Positions 41,409-49,038 of a DNA stretch of 64,000 nucleotides are shown one piece after another; position 1 is the first letter of the stretch; every line of letters begins with the position of its first letter. This DNA is from Ideonella sp. (GTDB taxonomy: Bacteria; Pseudomonadota; Gammaproteobacteria; Burkholderiales; Burkholderiaceae_C). The position numbers and the translations under genes were made by a program. The stretch covers positions 62,001-126,000 of the forward strand of contig NZ_JADJDO010000006.1 in the NCBI RefSeq assembly GCF_016702655.1. Reading direction: 5' to 3'. The notes under the pieces were generated by a model. The model ran no database searches and had not been told where the DNA came from. It saw only the letters and a list, made by a program, of their open reading frames with translations.

Positions 41409-42107
41409 ATGTCCTACGTCCTGCCCGTCGCGGCACCGGCATCGGTTCCTGTCCAGGGCGCGCCGGATGCGCGCTTCGCGGTGCATCGCATCTATTGCGT
41501 CGGCCGCAACTACGTCGAGCACGCGCGCGAGATGGGGTTCACCGGGCGCGAACCGCCGTTCTTCTTCCTGAAGCCGGCCGATGCCGTCGTGCCGGTGCGC
41601 GAGTGCGAGGTCGGGCAGATGCACTACCCGGGCCTGACGGCCGACCTGCACCACGAGGTCGAACTCGTGGTCGCGATCGGCACCGGCGGGCGCGACATCG
41701 CGGCTGCCGACGCACTGGCGCACGTGTGGGGCTACGGCGTGGGCCTCGACATGACGCGGCGCGACCTGCAGGGCGAGATGAAGAAGCTGGGCCGGCCCTG
41801 GTGCATCGGCAAGGCCTTCGACGAGTCGGCGCCAATCGGCGCACTGCGCCCGGCCGCCGACTGCGCGATCGGCGCCGAAACCGAGATCCGGCTCGAGGTC
41901 AACGGACAACTGCGCCAGCGCAGCACGCTCGGCAAGCTGATCTGGAGCGTGCCCGAGATCATCGAGCACCTGTCGGCAGCGTGGACGCTCGCGCCGGGCG
42001 ACCTGATCTACACCGGCACGCCCGAGGGCGTCGCGGCCGTGGTGCGCGGCGACGAGCTGAGCGCCAGCATTGCGGGCCTGCCGAGCCTGAAGATCAAGGT
42101 GGTGTGA
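41409..42107 (+). CDS. fumarylacetoacetate/fumarylpyruvate hydrolase family protein
   Basis: A 232-residue hydrolase of the FAH fold that cleaves C-C bonds of fumaryl-pyruvate or fumaryl-acetoacetate type substrates. The motifs are CVGRNYVEHAREMG, the metal ligands in LHHEVELVVAIG, and the C-terminal GDLIYTGTPEGVA. With the adjacent isomerase it fits the last two steps of gentisate degradation (maleylpyruvate to fumarylpyruvate to fumarate and pyruvate). No gentisate dioxygenase is in the window. The isomerase start follows one base after this stop. Confidence 0.88.
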   Translation: MSYVLPVAAPASVPVQGAPDARFAVHRIYCVGRNYVEHAREMGFTGREPPFFFLKPADAVVPVRECEVGQMHYPGLTADLHHEVELVVAIGTGGRDIAAADALAHVWGYGVGLDMTRRDLQGEMKKLGRPWCIGKAFDESAPIGALRPAADCAIGAETEIRLEVNGQLRQRSTLGKLIWSVPEIIEHLSAAWTLAPGDLIYTGTPEGVAAVVRGDELSASIAGLPSLKIKVV

Positions 42108-42108
42108 C

Positions 42109-42750
42109 GTGCTGCTCTACAACTACTACCGTTCGTCGGCCTCGTACCGGGTGCGCATCGCGCTCGGCCTCAAGGGCCTCGCCTACGACTACGCGGCAGT
42201 CAACCTGCAGCGCAACGAACAGCTCGAGCCGGGCTACGGCGAGATCAGTGCAGCCCAGGCGGTGCCGATGCTGCAGGACGGCGAGGCTCGCGTCGTGCAG
42301 TCGCTGGCGATCATCGAGTACCTCGACGAGCGTTACCCGCAGCCGCCGCTGCTGCCCGGCGACGCGCTGGCGCGCGCGCGCATCCGCGCGCTGGCGCAGG
42401 ACATCGCGTGCGAGATCCACCCGCTGAACAACCTGCGCGTCCTGCGCTACCTGGTGCACGAGCTCGGCGCGAGCGAGGACGCGAAGAACGCCTGGTACCG
42501 GCACTGGGTCGAGCGCGGGCTGGCGGTCGTCGAACGCCAGCTTGAAGAGAGCCCTGCGACCGGCCGCTACTGTCACGGCGACCAGCCGACGCTCGCCGAT
42601 TGCGTGCTCGTGCCGCAGATCTTCAATGCGCGGCGCTTCGACTGCAGGCTCGATCACGTGCCGACGGTGATGCGCGTATTCGACGCCTGCATGGAAATGC
42701 CGGCCTTCGAGAACGCCCGCCCCGAGCGCTGCCCCGACGCGGTGCAGTGA
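42109..42750 (+). CDS. maiA: maleylacetoacetate/maleylpyruvate isomerase (zeta-class GST)
   Basis: A 213-residue glutathione-dependent cis-trans isomerase. The zeta-class GSH site is YYRSSASYRVRIALGLKGL, and QSLAIIEYLDERYP is the second GSH contact. The C-terminal helical domain has PTLADCVLVPQIFNA. The start is GTG at 42109. It overlaps pgeF by four bases (GTGA). The partner hydrolase upstream makes a gentisate or homogentisate side pathway likely; which of the two substrates is used is unclear. Confidence 0.9.
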   Translation: MLLYNYYRSSASYRVRIALGLKGLAYDYAAVNLQRNEQLEPGYGEISAAQAVPMLQDGEARVVQSLAIIEYLDERYPQPPLLPGDALARARIRALAQDIACEIHPLNNLRVLRYLVHELGASEDAKNAWYRHWVERGLAVVERQLEESPATGRYCHGDQPTLADCVLVPQIFNARRFDCRLDHVPTVMRVFDACMEMPAFENARPERCPDAVQ

Positions 42751-43505
42751 ACGCCGACTGGCTGCTGCCCGACGGCCTGCCGGGCGAAGTTGGCGCAGCG
42801 ATGAGCACGCGCCAAGGCGGCGCGAGCGCCGGCCCGTGGGCGAGCCTGAACCTCGGCGCTGCGGTCGGCGACGATGCCGAGGCGGTGGCAGCCAACCGCA
42901 GCCGGTTCGCGCAGGCCATCGGCGCCGCGCCGGTGTGGCTGGAGCAGGTACACGGCGCGCACGTCGTTCGCATCGGTGCCGCGGACGTCGGACGGTCGCC
43001 GCGGCGCGCCGATGCAAGCCTGACGACCGAACCGGGCGTCGCCTGCACCGTGCTCGTCGCCGACTGCCTGCCGGTGCTGCTGGCCGCGCCGGGCAGCCGT
43101 GGCGTGGCCGCGGCGCACGCCGGCTGGCGTGGGCTGGCCGGCGGCGTGGTCGAGTCGGCGTTGCAGGCACTGTGCGAGGCGGCGGGTTGTGCCCCGGGCG
43201 AGGTCAGCGCCTGGCTCGGCGCGTGCATCGGGCCGGGCCGGTTCGAGGTCGGTGCCGACGTGTTACACGCCTTCGGTGCTGCGGCCGAGCGTCGCTTTGC
43301 CCCGCGCGCGGGCGTCAGCGGCAAATGGCTCGCCGACCTGCCGGGTCTGGCGCGCGACAGGTTGCGCGCGGCCGGCGTGCGCGCGGTTTCGGGCGGCCAC
43401 TGGTGCACGTTCGACGATGCGTCACGGTTCTTCTCGTTCCGGCGCGACGGCGTCACCGGCCGCATGGCGGCCGCGATCTGGATCCGCCAGCGTTCGATCG
43501 GCTGA
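42747..43505 (+). CDS. pgeF: YfiH/PgeF family multicopper polyphenol oxidase-like protein
   Basis: A 252-residue laccase-domain protein. Family members are reported to act on cell-wall precursors (editing mis-inserted serine) or purine nucleosides. Zinc ligands are visible in the EQVHGAHV histidine, CTVLVADCLPVL and AAHAGWRGLAGGV. The C terminus has SRFFSFRRDG. The GTG start at 42747 overlaps the maiA stop. The last 84 bases overlap, antisense, the small membrane-protein gene at 43422-43697. Confidence 0.88.
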   Translation: MNADWLLPDGLPGEVGAAMSTRQGGASAGPWASLNLGAAVGDDAEAVAANRSRFAQAIGAAPVWLEQVHGAHVVRIGAADVGRSPRRADASLTTEPGVACTVLVADCLPVLLAAPGSRGVAAAHAGWRGLAGGVVESALQALCEAAGCAPGEVSAWLGACIGPGRFEVGADVLHAFGAAAERRFAPRAGVSGKWLADLPGLARDRLRAAGVRAVSGGHWCTFDDASRFFSFRRDGVTGRMAAAIWIRQRSIG

Positions 43506-43697
43506 CTCCGCACGGCGCCGCCGCGCGCGCCGCGCCGGCGTGCCAAGCAGATACAGCACGATGGCCAGCGGCATAGCGCCGTAGAGCAGCAGTGTGAAGA
43601 ACGCGCCGAGCAGGCTGCCCGACGGACTCGTCGCCTCGGCAACGGCCATCAGCACGACGACATAGAGCCACGCCACCACGACGAGCAGCCTGGTCAT
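43422..43697 (-). CDS. small two-helix membrane protein, hypothetical
   Basis: A 91-residue protein with two strong hydrophobic stretches (TRLLVVVAWLYVVVLMAVA and LLGAFFTLLLYGAMPLAIVLYLLG) and a highly basic cytoplasmic tail (PARRARRRR). The start at 43697 is the first ATG before the first helix. Function unknown. Its 3' end overlaps pgeF on the opposite strand, and the tail codons are constrained by that overlap, so its true end product is uncertain. Confidence 0.55.
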   Translation of the reverse strand: MTRLLVVVAWLYVVVLMAVAEATSPSGSLLGAFFTLLLYGAMPLAIVLYLLGTPARRARRRRAESADRTLADPDRGRHAAGDAVAPEREEP

Positions 43698-43778
43698 CGT
43701 TGGCCTATGCGGTGGCGGGGCAAGAAGGAACCGGAGCGGCAACGAACGTCAGCCAGGGCCTGAGGCTGCCACGACTCG

Positions 43779-43868
43779 CCCTCACCCCAGCCCTCTCCCG
43801 CTGGCGGGAGAGGGGGCAGACCAGACTCCCTCTCCCCCGTACTCGGGGGAGAGGGTTGGGGTGAGGGG
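43779..43868. repeat. palindromic repeat upstream of phaC, same family as the aceF insert
   Basis: Arms CCCTCACCCCAGCCCTCTCC (from 43779) and GGGAGAGGGTTGGGGTGAGGG (ending 43867) enclose inner palindromes CCCGCTGGCGGG and CCCCCGTACTCGGGGG. The rest of 43698-44060 has no gene. An inverted repeat CACTGCGG/CCGCAGTG at 43997-44028 lies in the likely phaC leader. Confidence 0.8.
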
Positions 43869-44060
43869 GTGCTGCGCTCGCAGCTGAACATCGTTGCCAA
43901 TCAGGAGAAGGAAAGTCGGTGCGAGTCATGCACGGGTAAGCCGCCTGCGTTAAAACCCTGGTCCTGCAGTCCGCAAACGAGATCGGAACTGCGCGACACT
44001 GCGGCATTGTGATGCCGGCTCCGCAGTGCGCTGCGCCGGACCGAACAGGAGACAGGAGCC

Positions 44061-45818
44061 ATGGCCCGCAAGACCGCCGCTGCAAGCGCTTCGAGATCGT
44101 CGTCCCCATCGGCATCGCCGGCCGCGGGCGGCGCCGCGCCCAAGGCCAAGGCGCTGGCTGCGGGCGCAACCGAACTCGGTGCCGAACTCGTGCGCAACAT
44201 GCAGACGCTCGCCGGTGCCAGCGTGCCGATGCCGACGCTGGCCAAGCTGCAGGCCGAGTACCTGCACGAGGCAGCGGCGCTGTGGAATCGGTCGGTGGCG
44301 CAGTCGGGCCAGCAAGGTGCCTCCGACCGGCGTTTCGCGGCGCAGGACTGGGCCGCCAGCCCGGCCGCGGCCCATACCGCGCAGATGTATCTGCTCAATG
44401 CGCGCACGCTGATGCAGCTTGCCGACAGCGTCCAGGCCGACCCCAAGACGCGCCAGCGCGTGCGCTTCGGCGTCCAGCAGTGGATCGACATGGCGGCGCC
44501 GAGCAACTACCTCGCGCTCAACCCCGAGGCGCAGCGGCGCGCGCTCGAGACCAAGGGCGAAAGCATCGCGCAGGGCCTGCGCCACCTGTGGCAGGACGTG
44601 CAGCAAGGCCATCTGTCGCAGACCGACGAGAGCGCGTTCGAGGTCGGCCGCAACGTCGCGACGACCGAAGGCAGCGTCGTGTTCGAGAACGAGTTCTTCC
44701 AGCTCCTCGAGTACAAGCCGCTCACGGCGCAGGTCTTCGAGCGCCCGCTGCTGATGGTGCCGCCGTGCATCAACAAGTTCTACATCCTCGACCTGCAGCC
44801 CGACAACTCGCTGATCCGCTATGCGGTGGAGCAGGGGCACCGGGTGTTCGTCGTGAGCTGGCGCAATCCCGACCCGAGCATGGCCACGAAGACCTGGGAC
44901 GACTACATCGAGCAGGCGGCGATCCGCGCCATCGACGTGGTGCAGGAGATCACCGGCGCGAAGACGATCAACACGCTCGGCTTCTGCGTGGGCGGAACCA
45001 TTCTCGCGACTGCACTCGCGGTGCTTGCAGCGCGTGGCCGCCAACCCGCGGCGAGCGTTACGCTGCTGACGACGCTGCTCGACTTCAGCAACAGCGGCAT
45101 CCTCGACATCTTCATCGACGAGGCCATGGTCAAGTTGCGCGAGCTCACGCTCGGCCCCGACAGCCCGAGCGGTGGCGGCCTGCTCAAGGGCCAGGAGCTG
45201 GCCTCGACCTTCAGCTTCCTGCGCCCGAACGACCTGGTCTGGAACTACGTCGTCGGCAACTACCTCAAGGGCGAGCCGCCGCCGCCGTTCGACCTGCTCT
45301 ACTGGAACGGCGACGGCACCAACCTGCCCGGGCCGATGTATTGCTGGTACCTGCGCAACACCTACCTCGAGAACAAGCTCGTCAAGCCGGGCGCGGCGAC
45401 GACCTGCGGCGTGCCGGTAGACCTGGCCGCCTTCGACGCGCCGGTCTACCTCTACGCCTCGCGCGAGGATCACATCGTGCCCTGGGATGGCGCCTACCTG
45501 AGCAACCGCGCCTTGGCGGGCCCGCGGCGCTTCGTGCTCGGCGCGTCGGGGCACATCGCGGGCGTGATCAACCCGCCGGCCAAGAAGAAGCGCAACTACT
45601 GGGTTGCCCCGGCGGCGCGCGCCAACGCCGAGCCGCCCGCATCGGCCCAGCAATGGCTGGACGCGGCGCAAGAAGTGCCCGGCAGCTGGTGGCCCGACTG
45701 GGCGGCCTGGCTGCAGAGCCACGCCGGCAAGCGCATCGCTGCGCCGCGCACGCCCGGCAACCGCACCTACAAGCCGATCGAACCGGCGCCCGGGCGCTAC
45801 GTGAAGGCCAAGGCCTGA
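44061..45818 (+). CDS. phaC: class I poly(R)-hydroxyalkanoic acid synthase
   Basis: A 585-residue granule-associated polymerase that joins (R)-3-hydroxyacyl-CoA into PHA. The catalytic cysteine (about C309) lies in the lipase-like box GFCVGG, the aspartate in ASREDHIVPW and the histidine in GASGHIAGVINPP. The N-terminal ~40 residues are an Ala/Ser/Lys-rich tail. Length and motifs match class I synthases of short-chain monomers. GGAGACAGGAG precedes the ATG. phaB follows after 64 bp; no phaA thiolase is adjacent. Confidence 0.96.
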   Translation: MARKTAAASASRSSSPSASPAAGGAAPKAKALAAGATELGAELVRNMQTLAGASVPMPTLAKLQAEYLHEAAALWNRSVAQSGQQGASDRRFAAQDWAASPAAAHTAQMYLLNARTLMQLADSVQADPKTRQRVRFGVQQWIDMAAPSNYLALNPEAQRRALETKGESIAQGLRHLWQDVQQGHLSQTDESAFEVGRNVATTEGSVVFENEFFQLLEYKPLTAQVFERPLLMVPPCINKFYILDLQPDNSLIRYAVEQGHRVFVVSWRNPDPSMATKTWDDYIEQAAIRAIDVVQEITGAKTINTLGFCVGGTILATALAVLAARGRQPAASVTLLTTLLDFSNSGILDIFIDEAMVKLRELTLGPDSPSGGGLLKGQELASTFSFLRPNDLVWNYVVGNYLKGEPPPPFDLLYWNGDGTNLPGPMYCWYLRNTYLENKLVKPGAATTCGVPVDLAAFDAPVYLYASREDHIVPWDGAYLSNRALAGPRRFVLGASGHIAGVINPPAKKKRNYWVAPAARANAEPPASAQQWLDAAQEVPGSWWPDWAAWLQSHAGKRIAAPRTPGNRTYKPIEPAPGRYVKAKA

Positions 45819-45882
45819 GCGATAGGCCCGCCGCGCGAGAACCCATCACAATCACCCCCACCCCAGCGAAGAGGAGATCGAC

Positions 45883-46620
45883 ATGAGCCAGAGAGTTGCG
45901 TACGTCACCGGCGGCATGGGCGGCATCGGCACCGCCATCTGCCAGCGCCTGCACAAGGAAGGATTCAAGGTCATCGCCGGCTGCGGGCCGAGCCGCGACC
46001 ATGCCAAGTGGATCGACGAGCAGAAGGCCGCCGGCTACACCTTTTACGCGTCGGTCGGCAATGTCGCCGATTGGCAGTCGACGGTCGACGCCTTCAGCAA
46101 GGCGGTCGCCGAGCACGGCCCGATCGAGGTGCTGGTCAACAACGCCGGCATCACGCGCGACCGCATGTTCCTGAAGATGACGCCCGAAGACTGGCGCGCC
46201 GTCATCGACACCAACCTGAACAGCATGTTCAACGTGACCAAGCAGGTCGTGCCGGGCATGGTCGAGAAGGGCTGGGGGCGCATCATCCAGATCAGCTCGG
46301 TCAACGGCGAGAAGGGTCAGGCCGGGCAGACCAACTACTCGGCCGCCAAGGCCGGCATGCACGGCTTCACGATGGCGCTGGCGCAGGAAGTGGCGAGCAA
46401 GGGCGTGACGGTCAATACCGTGAGCCCGGGCTACATCGGTACCGACATGGTGCGCGCGATCAAGCCCGAGGTGCTCGAGAAGATCGTCGCGACCATCCCC
46501 GTCAAGCGCCTCGGCACGCCCGAAGAGATCGGCTCCATCGTTGCCTGGCTCGCTGGCGAGGACTCGGGGTTCACGACCGGCGCCGACTTCAGTTGCAACG
46601 GCGGGTTGCATATGGGATGA
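45883..46620 (+). CDS. phaB: acetoacetyl-CoA reductase
   Basis: A 245-residue NADPH-dependent SDR that supplies (R)-3-hydroxybutyryl-CoA to PhaC. Nucleotide binding is at VTGGMGGIGTAICQRL, NNAGITRD is conserved, and the catalytic Ser-Tyr-Lys is in ISSVNGEKGQAGQTNYSAAKAG. C-terminal residues GYIGTDMVRAIKPEV match PhaB. AGAGGAGAT precedes the ATG. The pair phaC-phaB is followed by a hairpin terminator at 46780. Confidence 0.96.
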   Translation: MSQRVAYVTGGMGGIGTAICQRLHKEGFKVIAGCGPSRDHAKWIDEQKAAGYTFYASVGNVADWQSTVDAFSKAVAEHGPIEVLVNNAGITRDRMFLKMTPEDWRAVIDTNLNSMFNVTKQVVPGMVEKGWGRIIQISSVNGEKGQAGQTNYSAAKAGMHGFTMALAQEVASKGVTVNTVSPGYIGTDMVRAIKPEVLEKIVATIPVKRLGTPEEIGSIVAWLAGEDSGFTTGADFSCNGGLHMG

Positions 46621-46664
46621 CTCGGCGGAGCCGAGTCATCCCAATGCAACCCTGCGGGTGGATG

Positions 46665-46765
46665 TTTGGCTCCCCCAGCCCCCTCCAGGAGGGGGTTGAG
46701 CGGCTGCACCGCTCAACCCTGCGGGTGAAACTGGGGCTCCCCCAGCCCCCTCCACGAGGGGACTC
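46665..46765. repeat. imperfect tandem GC-rich repeat downstream of phaB
   Basis: GGCTCCCCCAGCCCCCTCCA is repeated at 46669 and about 46735, each followed by a complementary GAGGGG. Between them GAGCGGCTGCACCGCTC forms a small hairpin. The stretch just after phaB also has GACTCGGCGGAGCCGAGTC (46620-46638). No coding potential. Confidence 0.6.
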
Positions 46766-46779
46766 CAGTCAGAAGTACG

Positions 46780-46803
46780 AAGGCCGGCTTTGCCGGCCTT
46801 TCT
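46780..46803 (+). terminator. rho-independent terminator of the phaCB operon
   Basis: AAGGCCGGC-TTT-GCCGGCCTT forms a 9-bp perfect stem with a 3-base loop, followed by TCTTCTT. It lies 160 bp past phaB. It may also serve mnmH on the other strand, though the minus-strand tail is less T-rich. Confidence 0.65.
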
Positions 46804-46871
46804 TCTTGGGCAGCACTGCCTTCGGCGACGTGACCCCGCGTGCAGCCCCTTTCTCTCGCTCAGGCGGGCTG

Positions 46872-47939
46872 TCAGCCCGGTGCGCGATCCAGCAGCCGCG
46901 CCGCGGCCGCGGCGAGCGTCGACGGCGAGCCGTCGTCGAGGAGGATCGGCGCGGCGTCGGCAAAGCCGGCGAAGTTGGCCCGCATCGAGCGCTCGTAGCC
47001 AGGGTCGTAGTGCGTGTGCATCAGGTCGAGGAAGATCTCGGCCACCGCGCCCGCGCGCACGCGCTGCTGCCAGCCTTCGACCGTCTCGCGCCCGCGCAGC
47101 GTGACGAGGCCCTCGAGCAGGCGGCAGAAGAGTTCGGGGTCGGCGCCGAGGAAGGCATAGTCCTCGAGCAGCAGCGCAAGCCGCCCGGCGTCGGGCATTT
47201 CGACGCGCAGGCAGCGGCCGTTGCCGCGCATGCGCTGGATCAGCGCCTCGGGCACGCGCAGGTTGCCGATCTTCTTGCTCTCGCTCTCGACGTAGACGGG
47301 CCGCGACGTGTCGAAGCGGCGCAGCGTGTTCCAGACCGCGGTCTCGAAGGCCTTCTGCGAAGGTTGCGGCCGGCCGGGCAGGATGCCGAGCACCGAGCCG
47401 CGGTGGCTGGCCAGATCCTCGAGATCGAGCACCTGGGCGCCGGCATCGCGCAGCGCGCCGAGCAGGCGTGTCTTGGCGCTGCCCGTCTTGCCGCACACGA
47501 CCTCGAACGCGAAGCGCCCGGGCAGCCGCTCGAGATCGGCGATGACGGCGGCCCGGAACGCCTTGTAGCCGCCAGCGAGCACATGGGTGCGAAAACCCAT
47601 CTGGTCGAGGAACCAGGCCAGGCTCCCCGAGCGCTTGCCGCCACGCCAGCAGTAGACGAGCGGACGCCAGCTCTTGTCCTGGTCCATCACGTGGCGTTCG
47701 ATGTGGCGCGCGATGTTGCGCGCGACGAGCGCCGCGCCGCGCTTCTGCGCTTCGAAGGCCGAGATCTGCTTGTACTCGGTGCCGATGCGGTGGCGCTCGT
47801 CGTCGTCGAGCACCGGCCAGTTGACGGCACCGGGCAGGTGATCCTCGGCAAACTCGCCCGGCGAGCGAGCGTCGATCACGGCGCCGAAATCATCGAGCCG
47901 CGCCAGCGCCGCTACCGCATCGACGACCTGGATCGTCAT
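46872..47939 (-). CDS. mnmH: tRNA 2-selenouridine synthase / geranyltransferase
   Basis: A 355-residue enzyme that converts 2-thiouridine at tRNA wobble position 34 to 2-selenouridine by way of a geranylated intermediate. The N-terminal rhodanese domain has the catalytic cysteine in VYCWRGGKRSGS. The C-terminal part is a P-loop domain, VVCGKTGSAKTRLL. The ATG at 47939 overlaps the preceding DUF2788 stop by four bases. No selD is in the window, so selenation cannot be assumed. Confidence 0.93.
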   Translation of the reverse strand: MTIQVVDAVAALARLDDFGAVIDARSPGEFAEDHLPGAVNWPVLDDDERHRIGTEYKQISAFEAQKRGAALVARNIARHIERHVMDQDKSWRPLVYCWRGGKRSGSLAWFLDQMGFRTHVLAGGYKAFRAAVIADLERLPGRFAFEVVCGKTGSAKTRLLGALRDAGAQVLDLEDLASHRGSVLGILPGRPQPSQKAFETAVWNTLRRFDTSRPVYVESESKKIGNLRVPEALIQRMRGNGRCLRVEMPDAGRLALLLEDYAFLGADPELFCRLLEGLVTLRGRETVEGWQQRVRAGAVAEIFLDLMHTHYDPGYERSMRANFAGFADAAPILLDDGSPSTLAAAAARLLDRAPG

Positions 47940-48151
47940 GGCCCGACGTTGATGAAGAACTTGAGCAGGCCCTTGGCGGCGAAGCCGACGAGGCCGAAGC
48001 CGAGGCCGATCAGGAGCACGAAGGTACCGAAGCGCCCGGCCTTCGACTCGCGCGCGAGCTGCAGGATGATGAACACCATGTAGAGCATGAACGCACCGAC
48101 GCCGAAAGTCAGGCCGAATTGCGCGATCTGGTCTTCGGTGTAGCCGAACAT
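47936..48151 (-). CDS. DUF2788 family small membrane protein
   Basis: A 71-residue protein with two predicted transmembrane helices (LTFGVGAFMLYMVFIILQLA and FGTFVLLIGLGFGLVGFAAK). The sequence pattern fits the DUF2788 family found in beta- and gammaproteobacteria. Function unknown. It overlaps mnmH by four bases (ATGA), so it is translated with it. Confidence 0.8.
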   Translation of the reverse strand: MFGYTEDQIAQFGLTFGVGAFMLYMVFIILQLARESKAGRFGTFVLLIGLGFGLVGFAAKGLLKFFINVGP

Positions 48152-48159
48152 GTCAGTCG

Positions 48160-48233
48160 GCGCTGGGCCGCTCCCGAGCCGACCGAGCGCCCCCTCGGGG
48201 GGCAGCGAGCGCGAGCGAGCGTGGGGGCCTCAT
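48160..48233. repeat. GC-rich intergenic repeat with CCCCTCGGGGGG core
   Basis: The spacer between the DUF2788 and DUF2189 genes has CGGCGCTGGGCCGCTCCCGAG, GCGCCCCCTCGGGGGGCAGCGA and AGCGAGCGTGGGGGC, the same module order as at 4640 and 9490. No coding potential. Confidence 0.55.
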
Positions 48234-48234
48234 C

Positions 48235-49032
48235 TCACACGCTCTTGCTCTCGGGCAAGCCCGACGCGTCGACCAGATCGCAGTAGGCGTGCCAGCTCGC
48301 GTGGCCGAGCAGCGGCACGATGACGACCAGGCCGAGCATCGCGGTCACCATGCCCAGCAGCGTCAGCAGCGCGATCAGCGCGGCCCAGACCGCGAGCGGC
48401 ACCGGGTTGGCCATCACCGCGCGCCAGCTCGTCAGCACCGCGGACCAGACGCCGATCTCGCGGTCGAGCAGCAGCGGCATCGCGATCACGCTCGATGCGA
48501 ACATCGGCGCCGCGAGCACGCCGCCGAGCACGACCCAGGCCTCGAACAAGAGCGAGTCGCTGCGCAGCACGACGACCTGCACGAACTCGGCCGGGTTGCG
48601 CACCGGCGCATCGGCAAAGCCCGTGATCAGCGAGGCCGAGGTCAACACCCAGCCCGTGCCGGCGAGCGCGAGCAGCAGGCCGAAACCGACCAGGCGGCCG
48701 TCGCGCGGGCGCCAGACCGCGAGCGACACCCCGACGCCGCCGCGCTCGCCGCGCGAACGCGCGCGGCTGACGGCGTAAAGCCCCGTCGCGAGAACCGGCG
48801 CGACGATCAGGAAGCCCGAGAAGGCGCCGGCCAGCCACCAGAACTCGTCGCGCGCGAACCAGAGCAGCGCGGCGCCGAAGAGGGCCAGCGCGGCGCCGGT
48901 GAGCAGCGCCGGCGCCGGGGCGAGCGTGAGGTCGCGCCAGCCGAGCGCGAGCCAGGCGAACGGCCGCGTCGGCGCGACTTCGCGGATGCGGGCGCGCTGC
49001 GACTGTTCGAGTGCGGTCTCGGTCTTTCCCAT
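48235..49032 (-). CDS. DUF2189 domain-containing integral membrane protein
   Basis: A 265-residue protein with about six hydrophobic segments, including LTGAALALFGAALLWFA, GAFSGFLIVAPVLATGLYAVS and ALIALLTLLGMVTAMLGLVVIVPLLGHASWHAY. The GHASWHAYCDLV end and overall layout fit DUF2189. Function unknown. The start at 49032 lies 6 bp after the glnD stop, so it may be co-transcribed with map-glnD. Confidence 0.82.
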   Translation of the reverse strand: MGKTETALEQSQRARIREVAPTRPFAWLALGWRDLTLAPAPALLTGAALALFGAALLWFARDEFWWLAGAFSGFLIVAPVLATGLYAVSRARSRGERGGVGVSLAVWRPRDGRLVGFGLLLALAGTGWVLTSASLITGFADAPVRNPAEFVQVVVLRSDSLLFEAWVVLGGVLAAPMFASSVIAMPLLLDREIGVWSAVLTSWRAVMANPVPLAVWAALIALLTLLGMVTAMLGLVVIVPLLGHASWHAYCDLVDASGLPESKSV

Positions 49033-49038
49033 CGGGGT

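Noticed and set aside
44061..46620. A complete phaCAB operon
   Set aside because: phaC and phaB are separated by only 64 bp and no thiolase gene (phaA) is present anywhere in the window.
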